Shown piece by piece: positions 20,401-29,888 of a stretch of 47,704 bases of DNA. The position numbers and the translations under genes are program-made. How positions within the stretch are numbered: the stretch's first letter is position 1; each line of letters opens with the position of its first letter. The notes under the pieces were generated by a model, which made no database searches, had not been told where the DNA came from, and saw only the letters and a program-made list of their open reading frames with translations. This DNA is from Candidatus Daviesbacteria bacterium (GTDB lineage Bacteria > Patescibacteriota > Microgenomatia > Daviesbacterales > UBA10151): positions 1 to 47,704 of the forward strand of contig JACOXG010000014.1 in NCBI GenBank assembly GCA_016176405.1. Reading direction: 5' to 3'.

Positions 20401-23400
20401 GTTGGTATTGGTACCTCAGTCCCCGGCAATTATAAATTAAATGTGAACGGGGCCAGCTGGTTAAATGGCAGTCTCAAGCTGGATTTAGGCTCAGATGCTA
20501 CCGGAGATGTCTACTATAGAGATTCAAATGGTAACTTTGTCAGACTGCCCATTGGTACTTCAGGACAAGCCTTAGGCATATCCGGGGGAATTCCGGCCTG
20601 GACAGCGGTGGAATCTTTTACTTCAGCTGCTGGTTGGGTTGATGCAGGAGCATATATTAGGCTTTTAACTATGGGAGATAATGTGGGGATTGGGACAACG
20701 GTGGCTCAAGATGCCATAGGAAAACTGCACTTAAGAGGTAATGATGATTCAACAGGTCTAACTTTTGTTACCACTAATAATGCTAACTCCGAATTTGGTT
20801 TAACTGTTTTAAATAATGGCAATGTAGGCATTGGCACTACAAATCCTCAAGGAGGATTAATTGTGGTGGCAGGTGCTGGTAATGTGGGAATTGGCACCTC
20901 AGAACCCGGAAACTATAGACTGACTGTTTTAGGAGATACCAGAATCTCCACAGATGGTATTTTTACTCTTAATTTAGGCTCAGATGCCACCGGTGATATC
21001 TATTATAGAAACTCTTCTGGCAATATTACCAGGTTACCAATAGGTAATTCAGGAGAGGCTCTAGGTGTTTCTAATGGCTTGCCAGTTTGGACTACTAATC
21101 TCTCCTTTACTTCAGCTGCTGGTTGGGTTGATGCAGGAGCATATATTAGGCTTTTAACTATGGGAGATAATGTGGGGATTGGGACCACGGTGGCACAAGA
21201 TCCCTATGCTAAATTACATATCAGAGCAAATGGGACTGGGACTGGTTTAGCCTTTCTGGTAGCTGATAATGACAATGTCCAAAGATTTGCCATCTTAGAT
21301 AATGGCAATGTTGGGATAGGGACAACCGGTCCTGGTGGAATATTAGTAGTGGCCTCTGGTAATGTGGGAGTAGGCTTTACCACCCCAGACAGAGTACTAC
21401 AACTAGCCTCAGATATTAATCTGGTCGGTTCTAATGCTTCCCTTTTGGCTGCCGGGGGAAGCCAATTTGGCATCACTGGTTCATCAGCCACCGGTACTCA
21501 GAAAAAATTAGTCTTAGGTATAGATACTACGGATAACTACGGAGTTATTCAGGCCGGAACCTTGGGTACTAATTATACTTTAGCCTTAAATCCGGCCGGA
21601 GGAAATGTCGGGATTGGCACTACCTCTCCCGCATATCCATTACATTCTTCAGGTAATCTAGGTATTGGTGAAAATATTGGTATTGGCATTACCTCCTCCA
21701 GCACTAGAGGCATCTATTTAGGATTAGCACCTCTTAATGTGGAATTAACCAGGGTTATTCCTAATGTGGTGAATGATTATGTAGACGTTGGACAAGTCAA
21801 TATGGCTAATGGAGCTCATAACTTCCGTATTAGTGTGACCAACTCTGATAATAGTTATTCTGTTTCCAAACAATATCTTGTGACCATAAACTATGATCAA
21901 ACCTCCAATACCTGGCAATGGGTGACTCCTATTTCTGATACAGGTGCTTTTTCTTCCAATAATCATGCCTTAATAGTTAATGTCAATGCTGCTATTGCCA
22001 CCTTTAGGTTGATTAGAACAGCTGGCACAACTGCTGGTACTGCCTATATTAGAATTGAATCAGTCGGACTAACAGCTGATACATTTACTGCTTTATCAAC
22101 TGTTGGTTCTATGACTGCCCCGACTGCTTATTTGGATAGTTCTGTTATCACTCAAACTGATGGTAGTTTAATAGTGGAAGGGAATATAGGGATAGGTTGG
22201 ACAGCAGCCACCCCTCCTGCCTTTCCCAGATTAGGATTATCTGTGTTTGGTAATATAGGAATTGGCATCACCACCGCTAATTCTGCTTTAACTATTAATG
22301 GTGGAGCCAGTATTGGATCTTCATTTAATGTGACTGCTCCTACTAATGGACTAATAGTTCAAGGTAATGTTGGAATAGGTGTCACCTCCCCCACTGCTTT
22401 TAATTTGCAAGTTGCCGGCACTATTGGACCAAATGCGGATGATACTTATGATTTGGGTTCTTCCTCTCTTAGATGGCGAGATCTTTATTTAGGTCCTTCT
22501 TCTTTAAATATAGTCTGTAATGCGGCGGAATGTTCTTCAGCCAGGACCTGGAATATTGGAGTCCAAGAAGCAGTTGGAGGCCAAGGTGGATTAAGAATAG
22601 GTTTATCTACTGCCAGGGATTTTCTTAATATTGATACTAATGGTAATGTAGGAATAGGAGCTTCTATTCCTCAGGGTAAACTGATTATTCAAGGTAATGT
22701 GGGAATAGGATATACCGGACTAAATCAGCTCATTCCAGCCAATGGTTTGGCTGTTTCAGGCAATGTAGGCATTGGGATTACTACAGCCAATTCTAATTTA
22801 GTCGTTGCTGGTAATGCTCACATCGGCACCATTTATCAGGGAATTTCTGCTCCCACCAATGGATTATTTGTAGATGGTAATGTGGGTATTGGGGCCACCA
22901 CTTCTTCTAATGCCTTAGATGTTTGGGGAGGAGCCAGAATTACCGGAACACTTACTATAGATGGATCTTGTACCGGCTGTGGAGGATTATCTGGTGGACA
23001 AAGTGGGGCTGTCACCTATTGGACTGGAGCCAATACGGTTTCTCAATCTGTGGCTAATTTTTACTGGGATTCTTCTAATAACCGGTTAGGCATTGGTACC
23101 TCTTCTCCAGGAGACTCACTAATAGTTGCTTCTGGTAATGTGGGAATTGGCGTTACCACACCTACTTCTCTGTTACAAATTAGTTTAGCTGCCACTGGCA
23201 CTTCTGTTAATTTATCATCAGCCGCCTCCTTAACTTCTGGGACAGCCTTTAATATCAGTGGCAACACTAGCGGCACCCTGTCCGCCTTCACTGGTGATTA
23301 TATTTTAATTAATCCCACCAGAACCTTAACATCAGGTTCAATTACTGACACAGGGAATTTCTTGGAGCTTAATAGATCCAACACCATTGATGGTGCGGCT

Positions 23401-26400
23401 GGTTTTACCCTCTCCGGCGATCTGGCCAGATTTACTTCCAATTGTATTGAAGCCTCAGGAACCTGTAATGATTCCTCCAGAATTTTGCTGCTGGCTCAAA
23501 ATTTCCCAGATGCCACCGGTCAGGCACTAGCTATAGATAATGCTGGATCAGGAGCATCTTTGGCCGTGATGAGAGGCAATGTCGGTATTGGTACCTCATC
23601 AACTTCAGGCGGATCATTAATTGTAGCATCAGGTAATGTGGGTATTGGCTTTACCAGTCCGCAAAGACCATTAATGGTGGCCTCAGATATTAATATTGTT
23701 GGATCTAATTCTTCTTTACTGGGAAACAATGGCAGCCAATTTGCCATCACCGGTTCATCTGGCACCGGCGGGACTGAGAAAAAATTGGTATTGGGAATTG
23801 ATACCACCGATAATTATGGGGTGATTCAGGCTGGAAATACTTCTGGGACTAATTATACTCTTTCTCTAAATCCTGCCGGAGGCAATGTTGGTATTGGTAC
23901 AACCATTCCTCTATATACCCTAGATGTGACAGGTAATGTTGGGATCTCACAATCATTAACTGTCTCTAATGTAATTGTAGCTAATGCCGGAATAAATGTA
24001 ACGGGTCTGGCTAATTTAACAGGAAATGTGGGGATTGGCGGATCATTAACACTTTCTACCTTTAAATCCTGCAATCAAGTTAAAACAGATTCTAGTGGAG
24101 TAGTTACTTGTGGGGTTGATGGAGGCTTAGAATCTGTTCAGGTATTTACCAGGGATAATCAAGGAGCTAATGCCTATAACGCTCCCTCAATTATTACCCA
24201 TATAGTGGTAGAACTGGTTGGTGGAGGTGGAGGTGGAGGTGGTACTGACGGAGGTGTTACCAAAGGTGGAGCTGGAGGAGGAGCAGGTGGATATTCTTCA
24301 GAGCTTTTGGAAAGTTTTTCTGCCAATGAGGATGTCACTGTTGGTGTGGGAGGTTCAGGAGGAATGCCAGTTGAGAGTACAGGTAGTGAACCTGGTGGAA
24401 CTGATGGAGGTACAACTTCTTTTGGTGACAGCGTCTATTTACAAGCCACAGGAGGTACTGGTGGAGCTCCAGGTCATGCTGTTGGGACGGCACAAGATGG
24501 TAATGGCGGTAGCGGAGGAATTGGCTCAGGTGGAGATATTAATCTAGGTGGGGGTGGAGGTGGTTTCGGAACGGGCACAGTAGTAACTGCATCTTTTTCA
24601 GGGTCAGGTGGTGCTTCCTATTTTGGCGGAGGGGGGGGAGGTGTTACTGAGGCAAATGTGGGTGGTCAACAACAAAATGGGGTTAATGGACTTGCTCCAG
24701 GCTCTGGAGGAGGTGGTGGTGCTGTTTTTAATGGTGTTGGTGCCACTGGTGGAAATGGGGCACAAGGTATAGTGATTGTCTGGGAATATTCTGGCAATGC
24801 TGGATCAGATTATGCTGAGTATTATGACACCGCCTCTGATGTGGAGGCAGCAGATCTGGTTTCAGTGTCTGATTACTCAATTACCATTGATCCAAAATCT
24901 TTAACTGATGGATTATCTAACCTGGCTGTTCTACAAAAAGCTAAGATTGGAGATTCTTTAATAGGAGTTGTTTCCACTTCTCCTGGACAAACCATAGGTC
25001 AGGAAATTGTGCCCTTTTCTAAACATCCTAAACCTATTGCCTTATCGGGTCGTGTTCCGGTTAAAGTTTCAACTGAAAGTGGTGCTATTAAAAAAGGTGA
25101 TAAGTTAACTGCCTCATCAATCCCAGGCGTGGCCATGAAATCCTTTAAGGCTGGCCAAATCATCGGTACTGCTTTGGAGGATTTTGATGGATCTTCCTGT
25201 GATCCACCGGATCCTCCACCCGAGGGATCAACAGATCCACCACCTATTTGTCAGGGTAAAATTAATGTTTTTATTAATACCTCCTATTCTGCAGGACTAC
25301 GGACCGCGGAGCTTTTGGCTAAACAGGGGCTTGATATAGATAATCTTGCCGAAGGATTAGATGTGGGTAAAATACTCCTTGCTCAACTGCTTATTGAGAA
25401 AAAAGATATTGTTGATCAAACTAAAGTTGCAGAAGTAGCCACAGACAGGCTGATTGCCGGTTTAGAGGTAATCACTCCCAGGGTAGTGGCAAATGAGGTG
25501 GTAGTGGATAAAATCTCACCAGTTTCAGATTCGGGGATGATTTATCTGGACGGCAATTTAGGTATTGGCGGATCAGGCTTTTTGGGAATCCAGGATAACA
25601 ATATTGTTCTAGGTTCGGAAACAGAAACTAATTTAGCCTTTAAAACCAATAATAATATAGTAGTGACCATTGATACTTTAGGTAATCTAGAGGCAGAGGG
25701 CAGTGTGATTGCTCCATCAATTGTCACATCTGAAATAGAAATTGCCTCTGACTCTGCCAAACTGGCTGTTAAAAATGATCTGGGAGAGGAAATTTTTAGC
25801 TTAGATAAGGAAGGCAATTTGAAAACTAAACTGGTTAAGGCAGATAAACTCTTAATACCTGCTGGTACTAATTTAGCACTTGACCCATCTACCTCTATCC
25901 TATCTTATGAATCTACTCTGCTGGCCAATGGTGACACTTCATATGAGGTAGACGTCTATCAATCACTCAAGAATTTGGAGGAAAAGGTGGTTGCTTTAGA
26001 AGATCAAGTACATGACATAGCTGGATCAGAAGCTACATCTTCAGCCGAGCTGGCTGATGATACATACTACGACTTGGATCAGGAGTTGGCTTCGCTTGAT
26101 TTGACACCTCCAGAAATCCTCCTGGCTTCTGGTTCAGCTCAACTGGATGAACTGTATGTTGGATCTGATGCAGCTATTGAGGGGACATTAATCGCTTACA
26201 ATACAGAAATTCAAAACCAGTTCCAGGTCTTTGGCACTACCACCCTCTCAGATACTTTGATTGCCGGAAACTTTACAGTTGATGGTACATTATCGATTGA
26301 AAATGGTTCTGAGATTAATGTTTTGGGGACTCTATTTTTACAAAAATCCATCCTGGCAGATAGCTTAGACATCTTTGATGGAAAAGTGATTATTGATAAA

Positions 26401-26724
26401 GATGGCGCAATTAGAGCCACCTCCATCACAGCTGACCAGTTTAAGATTAATGACGGGCAATCAGCAGGAATTGGCAAAATCTTGGCAGGACAAACAGAAG
26501 TAATCATAGAAAATCCTTATGTATCAGATACCTCTGTTATTGTGACCACCCCCAATGTACCACTGACTCAAACCATTGCTGTGACAGATAAAGTCAAGGG
26601 TCAGTTCTTTACTGTCAAGATCGCCGAGCCTGAATCTTTGGATATTCCATTTGATTACCTAATAATTGGCATAAGTCAAGAGACCCCGGCTCCCATTAGT
26701 CAGAGTCCAGGCGGTGGAACTTGA
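17449..26724 (+). CDS. Giant surface fibre protein (about 3,090 residues) with MerR-type wing and shared ATPase-linked domain
   Basis: The frame is open from 17449, but it has no ATG/GTG before a TTG at 17812. The upstream part is clearly coding: residues 7-30 resemble the MerR-type wing (LEKRGKITPVRSEGGTRLYS), and a membrane segment lies at about 100-118. The start is therefore unresolved and the first HTH helix looks broken. The outside part holds about thirty GNVGIGTTSP-type units, each followed by a (K)LHV strand, as in phage tail-fibre-like proteins. A glycine-rich domain follows (24214-24790), then the DYAEYY domain (about 24805-25290) with the core SGAIKKGDKLTASSIPG, shared with the c-like subunit and the 888-residue protein. 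The C-terminal stem is paralogous to that protein. It directly follows the ATPase genes, so joint function is inferred. Confidence 0.8.
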   Translation, partial: ADLADGHLEKRGKITPVRSEGGTRLYSLDQLRQISPASVEEITPTPPTTEELLEKASQDSTPSVFLTDSSFEEPIKAQVDTKQPSSQPQVVTKKSFFNRSLLTTVISVIALSLTLLFTGSRLINLGQQDQFSQSNIDIAKNFRLLMEKPKPTPQPEVLAVTTAAEFLEINADTQINGDLSVRDCINGIALETATTTVPEGCIPLTVSEASTIDQDLSLSSSPTFASINLSNSSDQIVFQSGGPTGTLTWTPTDTRTITLPDATTTLVGTDTTQTLTNKTLSGSNNTFSNIPNSALSNNKITVSAGTNLTGGGDVSLGGSTTLSLKDSISLSGTLTVSGATTLSSTLTVSGTTTLNAVTYTWPSAQGSSDTFLANNGSGTLSWSALTSAGGWTDDGTTVRLTTITDNVGIGTTSPSYKLHVVGNVGVGGSLTVTSATTLSAYSQCADLANGGKLTVDSSGNLLCQVDSTASLSGGATGGVTYWDSPTTVSQSVANFYWDSTNFRLGIGTSSPGDSLIVASGNVGIGFTTPTAALHVVQVNAANAFRVDDVANDTTPFIIDQTGNVGIGFTTVGAKLDIKGGMLFLDNGDFNETRGLRFRNAANGVSATGGGIYQANNDQLYIQAGSGNYINFRNFASGLGEDVVGISTIGPRFAIGAVGVSQTSTMMAVSGNAGIGLSFAGAVIPANGLAVQGNVGIGITTANSVLTVNGGATIGSSYNTLAPTNGLLVQGNVGIGWTSPTSLLHLLQTSTFPAFRIDDVAEDTTPFIIMDTGNVGIGNTAPAYALDVTGNVGVSQSLTVSTAAILDSLSVTKSISAATLGTTGNVGVGGSLSVSSGVNLLSSLNVTGNTQLSSVAASSNVYFTGLSASSGSALCLNSANQVVTCTVGTGGVSGSGFAGGVAFFDGASNITANHKLFWSNSDARLGIGTSSPGDSLVVASGNVGIGFTTPKASLHIVNANAQDSFRVEDQAEDTSTPFVIDQAGNVGIGTSVPGNYKLNVNGASWLNGSLKLDLGSDATGDVYYRDSNGNFVRLPIGTSGQALGISGGIPAWTAVESFTSAAGWVDAGAYIRLLTMGDNVGIGTTVAQDAIGKLHLRGNDDSTGLTFVTTNNANSEFGLTVLNNGNVGIGTTNPQGGLIVVAGAGNVGIGTSEPGNYRLTVLGDTRISTDGIFTLNLGSDATGDIYYRNSSGNITRLPIGNSGEALGVSNGLPVWTTNLSFTSAAGWVDAGAYIRLLTMGDNVGIGTTVAQDPYAKLHIRANGTGTGLAFLVADNDNVQRFAILDNGNVGIGTTGPGGILVVASGNVGVGFTTPDRVLQLASDINLVGSNASLLAAGGSQFGITGSSATGTQKKLVLGIDTTDNYGVIQAGTLGTNYTLALNPAGGNVGIGTTSPAYPLHSSGNLGIGENIGIGITSSSTRGIYLGLAPLNVELTRVIPNVVNDYVDVGQVNMANGAHNFRISVTNSDNSYSVSKQYLVTINYDQTSNTWQWVTPISDTGAFSSNNHALIVNVNAAIATFRLIRTAGTTAGTAYIRIESVGLTADTFTALSTVGSMTAPTAYLDSSVITQTDGSLIVEGNIGIGWTAATPPAFPRLGLSVFGNIGIGITTANSALTINGGASIGSSFNVTAPTNGLIVQGNVGIGVTSPTAFNLQVAGTIGPNADDTYDLGSSSLRWRDLYLGPSSLNIVCNAAECSSARTWNIGVQEAVGGQGGLRIGLSTARDFLNIDTNGNVGIGASIPQGKLIIQGNVGIGYTGLNQLIPANGLAVSGNVGIGITTANSNLVVAGNAHIGTIYQGISAPTNGLFVDGNVGIGATTSSNALDVWGGARITGTLTIDGSCTGCGGLSGGQSGAVTYWTGANTVSQSVANFYWDSSNNRLGIGTSSPGDSLIVASGNVGIGVTTPTSLLQISLAATGTSVNLSSAASLTSGTAFNISGNTSGTLSAFTGDYILINPTRTLTSGSITDTGNFLELNRSNTIDGAAGFTLSGDLARFTSNCIEASGTCNDSSRILLLAQNFPDATGQALAIDNAGSGASLAVMRGNVGIGTSSTSGGSLIVASGNVGIGFTSPQRPLMVASDINIVGSNSSLLGNNGSQFAITGSSGTGGTEKKLVLGIDTTDNYGVIQAGNTSGTNYTLSLNPAGGNVGIGTTIPLYTLDVTGNVGISQSLTVSNVIVANAGINVTGLANLTGNVGIGGSLTLSTFKSCNQVKTDSSGVVTCGVDGGLESVQVFTRDNQGANAYNAPSIITHIVVELVGGGGGGGGTDGGVTKGGAGGGAGGYSSELLESFSANEDVTVGVGGSGGMPVESTGSEPGGTDGGTTSFGDSVYLQATGGTGGAPGHAVGTAQDGNGGSGGIGSGGDINLGGGGGGFGTGTVVTASFSGSGGASYFGGGGGGVTEANVGGQQQNGVNGLAPGSGGGGGAVFNGVGATGGNGAQGIVIVWEYSGNAGSDYAEYYDTASDVEAADLVSVSDYSITIDPKSLTDGLSNLAVLQKAKIGDSLIGVVSTSPGQTIGQEIVPFSKHPKPIALSGRVPVKVSTESGAIKKGDKLTASSIPGVAMKSFKAGQIIGTALEDFDGSSCDPPDPPPEGSTDPPPICQGKINVFINTSYSAGLRTAELLAKQGLDIDNLAEGLDVGKILLAQLLIEKKDIVDQTKVAEVATDRLIAGLEVITPRVVANEVVVDKISPVSDSGMIYLDGNLGIGGSGFLGIQDNNIVLGSETETNLAFKTNNNIVVTIDTLGNLEAEGSVIAPSIVTSEIEIASDSAKLAVKNDLGEEIFSLDKEGNLKTKLVKADKLLIPAGTNLALDPSTSILSYESTLLANGDTSYEVDVYQSLKNLEEKVVALEDQVHDIAGSEATSSAELADDTYYDLDQELASLDLTPPEILLASGSAQLDELYVGSDAAIEGTLIAYNTEIQNQFQVFGTTTLSDTLIAGNFTVDGTLSIENGSEINVLGTLFLQKSILADSLDIFDGKVIIDKDGAIRATSITADQFKINDGQSAGIGKILAGQTEVIIENPYVSDTSVIVTTPNVPLTQTIAVTDKVKGQFFTVKIAEPESLDIPFDYLIIGISQETPAPISQSPGGGT

Positions 26725-26841
26725 TAACCTACATTATTAAATTAAGAAAATGATTATAAAGTTGATAGATTGATATAGTTAATCATAGTTGCTATTTACA
26801 CAGTGATTACTCTAATGTAGAAGCATACATAAATTAAAATT

Positions 26842-29145
26842 ATGAAAGAATTAATAGAAAATTACTTTAGTTTAATAGCCAAAATCGTCATCTCCATTTT
26901 GGTTATCAGTACTCTTTTCCTGTTTACCCGTTTCTCCACTGAATTTTATGAAACTGCCAAATTTATAGTACTGGGTTTGGTAGTCAGTTTAATGCTAATA
27001 CTGGTGGCCTTAAAATACACCGTCAATAATAAAGTCACTTTAATTAGAACCCCTTTGGATCTGCCCTTTTTAATCTTAATTACGGTGGGAGTAGTTTCCA
27101 CTCTGATCTCTCCCTCTCCCTATATTTCCTTATTGGGAAATCAGCTGAAAATTTCCAGCTCTCTGGTGGGGTTGATAGTCTATGTCCTATTTTATTTCGT
27201 CTTGACCAATAATCTAAAATCTGAGAAAGACATCACTTTCCTTATTTATCTAATTTTGGGAGGCGGAGCCATCCTGTCAGTCATCTCTCTTTTGGTTTTT
27301 GCCGGAGTCCAACTTTTACCAACTCCCTGGCCTCAGGGAGTCAATTTTACCCCCACCGGTTCAACAGTGGCAACCACCGCCGTATTGGCCATGATGATAC
27401 CAATTGTGGCTAGTCTGGTCCTAAAAAGTCCCAATATGTCAGTAGTACTCGTGGCTACCTGTTTACTGGCTCTTTTTGGATCAACCATTGCCTTGGTAGG
27501 ACAAATGTCCACTTGGGTGGCAGGGACTTTGGCTCTTTTATTATCCATCTTGGCCATCAATCCTAAACTGGATCTCAAAGGATTTAAGATGGTTAATCTG
27601 AGCCTGGTAGTTGGAGCTGTCATCATCATCGCCTTAGTTGCTTTCCTAAGCTTTATCCCACCCTTTGGTGGCACCCAAAATCCCCTCAACGAGCGGGCTA
27701 AAAGCTTCCCCAGAGAGCTTCAGCTGCCCTTTATCCATTCTTGGAAAATCTCTGTCTCCAGCTTTAGAGACTCTCCTTTCTGGGGTTCTGGTCCTGCCAC
27801 TTATCTTTTTGACTTTACCTTATATAAACCAATTGAATACAACAATACCAATCTTTGGAATGTTAGATTTGACAGTGCTTTCAATGAATATTTACAAACT
27901 TTAGCCACCTTGGGAGGCATTGGACTGCTGGGTTTGTTATCATTAACAGCCCTCTTTATCTCCACGGCCTGGGCTGTACTTAGTAAGAACAATCATCAAC
28001 CATTAGAGTTAGGGTTGGGTATAGCTGGAATCACCTTTTTCATCTTGTTGGCCTTAATTGATGCTTCTTTAGTCATTTGGGTGGTTGGTTTGATTATTCT
28101 AGCCTCATTTATGGTTTTTAGATTGGAGGGAGCTAAGGCTTCTCCGAATTATGCCAGGTCCGGCTTTAAAAAAACTCTTTTAAGAATCACTTCCCTATCT
28201 TCCAGAGAATCTTCAGAAACTATTAGAGTGGAAGCTCTACCTTCTATTCTTTTGGTGATCATCTTGGCCCTACTAGGAGTAGCCTCATTCTTCGGTGGCA
28301 AATTAGTACTGGCTGATTACCATCATCGATTAGCCCTGGATGCTGTGGCAAAAAATGATGGCATCACAGCTTATAATGAACTGATCAGAGCAGAACAGCT
28401 CAATCCTCTAAATGATCTTTATCGCACAGATATTGCTCAAATTAACTTTGCCATAGCCAATGCCATTGCTTTAGCCAATGCTCCCACTGAGGCCTCACCA
28501 GCCGGCACTCTGACTGATCAACACAGACAAAACATTCAGGTTTTGCTTCAGCAATCAATCACCGAAGCCAGGCAGGCTGTCACCTTAAGTCCCAAATCAG
28601 CCATCAATTGGGAAATTTTGGCCCTTTTATATAGACAAATCTCCGGAGTGGCGGAAAATGCCCTGATCTTTTCCTTGGATGCCTACGGCCGAGCCATCTT
28701 CCAAGATCCTCTCAATCCTCTGTTAAGACTAAATGTGGGAGGCACCTATTATGCCATCAAAAATTATGATCTGGCCATCAGATTCTTTACTGATTCCATT
28801 AACATCAAGCCTGATTTTGCCAATGGTTTTTATAATCTGGCAGTGGCCTTAAGGGATAAGGGAGATTTAAATGGGGCCCTAGCTGCTGCTCAAAAAGCTT
28901 TGGAGCTGGTTGATCCACAATCTTCGGATTATAAAGTAGCCACAGATTTGGTCAATGATCTGAAAACTAAAACCGGAGTAGCTCCTGAGGACTCTTCTCT
29001 TACAGCACCCACAGCCACAGATAAGGAAGCTTTACAGAAAGAAGAATTGCCAGATGTGGTTGATGTAGGTGAACCGCCAGAAAAAATCGCCACTCCTGAG
29101 GCAGTCAAAAGAAGGCCCAGCCCCTCACCCAGCCCTAAGCCATAA
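26842..29145 (+). CDS. O-antigen-ligase-like membrane protein with C-terminal TPR repeats
   Basis: The 767-residue protein has about a dozen membrane segments in its first 470 residues, typical of the Wzy_C/WaaL O-antigen ligase family. A long loop contains the GSGPATYLFDF pattern often seen at the active face. A further membrane segment (LPSILLVIILALLGVASFFGG) precedes TPR-like helical repeats (LYRQISGVAENALIFSLDAYGRAI, YYAIKNYDLAIRFFTDSI, GFYNLAVALRDKGDLNGALAAAQKAL) and a disordered, proline-rich tail. Such proteins transfer or polymerise surface glycans; the substrate here is unknown. The gene follows the giant fibre gene after 117 AT-rich bases, and glycosylation of that fibre is a reasonable but unproven guess. 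Confidence 0.75.
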   Translation: MKELIENYFSLIAKIVISILVISTLFLFTRFSTEFYETAKFIVLGLVVSLMLILVALKYTVNNKVTLIRTPLDLPFLILITVGVVSTLISPSPYISLLGNQLKISSSLVGLIVYVLFYFVLTNNLKSEKDITFLIYLILGGGAILSVISLLVFAGVQLLPTPWPQGVNFTPTGSTVATTAVLAMMIPIVASLVLKSPNMSVVLVATCLLALFGSTIALVGQMSTWVAGTLALLLSILAINPKLDLKGFKMVNLSLVVGAVIIIALVAFLSFIPPFGGTQNPLNERAKSFPRELQLPFIHSWKISVSSFRDSPFWGSGPATYLFDFTLYKPIEYNNTNLWNVRFDSAFNEYLQTLATLGGIGLLGLLSLTALFISTAWAVLSKNNHQPLELGLGIAGITFFILLALIDASLVIWVVGLIILASFMVFRLEGAKASPNYARSGFKKTLLRITSLSSRESSETIRVEALPSILLVIILALLGVASFFGGKLVLADYHHRLALDAVAKNDGITAYNELIRAEQLNPLNDLYRTDIAQINFAIANAIALANAPTEASPAGTLTDQHRQNIQVLLQQSITEARQAVTLSPKSAINWEILALLYRQISGVAENALIFSLDAYGRAIFQDPLNPLLRLNVGGTYYAIKNYDLAIRFFTDSINIKPDFANGFYNLAVALRDKGDLNGALAAAQKALELVDPQSSDYKVATDLVNDLKTKTGVAPEDSSLTAPTATDKEALQKEELPDVVDVGEPPEKIATPEAVKRRPSPSPSPKP

Positions 29146-29170
29146 AGTTTATAGTATAATCTACTCCTGC

Positions 29171-29242
29171 GGGCCCGTGGTCTACCGGTACGACGTCTCC
29201 ATGGCATGGAGAAGATAAGGGGTTCAATTCCCCTCGGGTCCA
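29171..29242 (+). tRNA. tRNA-Ala (anticodon GGC)
   Basis: The acceptor GGGCCCG pairs with CGGGTCC and includes the G3:U70 pair that marks alanine tRNAs. The anticodon stem TCTCC/GGAGA closes the loop ATGGCAT, giving anticodon GGC. The T arm is AGGGG-TTCAATT-CCCCT. The D stem has one mismatch. CCA is not encoded. Length is 72 bases. Confidence 0.92.
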
Positions 29243-29250
29243 CTTTTCGT

Positions 29251-29322
29251 GGGCTGGTAGCTCAGCGGTAGAGCACTGCATTCGCATTGCAGGGGTCAGG
29301 AGTTCAACTCTCCTCCAGTCCA
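29251..29322 (+). tRNA. tRNA-Ala (anticodon CGC)
   Basis: The acceptor GGGCTGG pairs with CCAGTCC and again contains G3:U70. The D arm is GCTC...GAGC. The anticodon stem CTGCA/TGCAG closes TTCGCAT, giving anticodon CGC. The T arm is AGGAG-TTCAACT-CTCCT. CCA is not encoded. It lies 8 bases after the GGC tRNA, so both are probably cut from one transcript. Confidence 0.93.
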
Positions 29323-29869
29323 CTATTTCCTTTTTCTTATTTCTTCCATCCTTCTTTTAAACAGATTTTCCCTAAAACCGCCTTCCCTAATAAATTTTTC
29401 TTTTAAGGCTTCAATTTGTCTATTTAGCAGATAAGTCTCCATCTGGCAGAAAGTTAAAAGCATATTAGCTGCTTCCTCGGGGTCATTAGGGAGGTTAGGG
29501 GTATTCGGGATGTTAGGACTATAACCCAAACAGCCCTAAAATCCCTAAAAACCCTAACCCTTGGGTCGGCTTTGTCCCAAATCTGAAGGCCGCGTTGCCT
29601 TAAGAAATCTTCATAGTCGGACCCTAACTCCTTAAAAGAACCATCAGAGACTCCTAGTAGCTTAATATATCCTTCTAAGCTTTGCATGGTATAACCTTTT
29701 CAGCTATACATTGTTTACCAGAACGGGCTCCCTGTTCCATCTGATCACGTATTCTTGAGCCAGATCTGACCCAGCGTTTTACAAACTCCATAGTCAAATC
29801 AAAGATCACTGTGGCTAATATGTAGCTTGCTAATTTTTTATAACCTTCCATCTTTCTTTCCCTAACCAC
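29323..29869 (-). pseudogene. Frameshifted four-helix-bundle protein (23S rRNA intervening-sequence type)
   Basis: Three minus-strand pieces in different frames fit one protein. The first (MEGYKKLASYILATVIFD to ARSGKQCIAE) is the four-helix-bundle domain. The second (YTMQSLEGYIKLLGVS to FLRQRGLQIW) and third (DPEEAANMLLTFCQMETYLL to IEALKEKFIREGGFREN) match the suffix domain of the same family. Near 29700 the codons for AEG-Y-T-M are interrupted by two extra A residues, a clear frameshift. A second break lies in a CCCTAA-rich tract (about 29500-29570), a word series that also occurs just upstream at 29862-29890. The protein was probably a small scaffold of unknown role. Sequencing error is possible, but two breaks make decay more likely. 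Confidence 0.7.
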
Positions 29870-29888
29870 CCCAACAACCCTAACAGCC

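Noticed and set aside
24218-24547. Open frame of 109 residues rich in Val, Glu and Leu
   Set aside because: It is a shifted reading of the glycine-rich coding region of the giant fibre gene.
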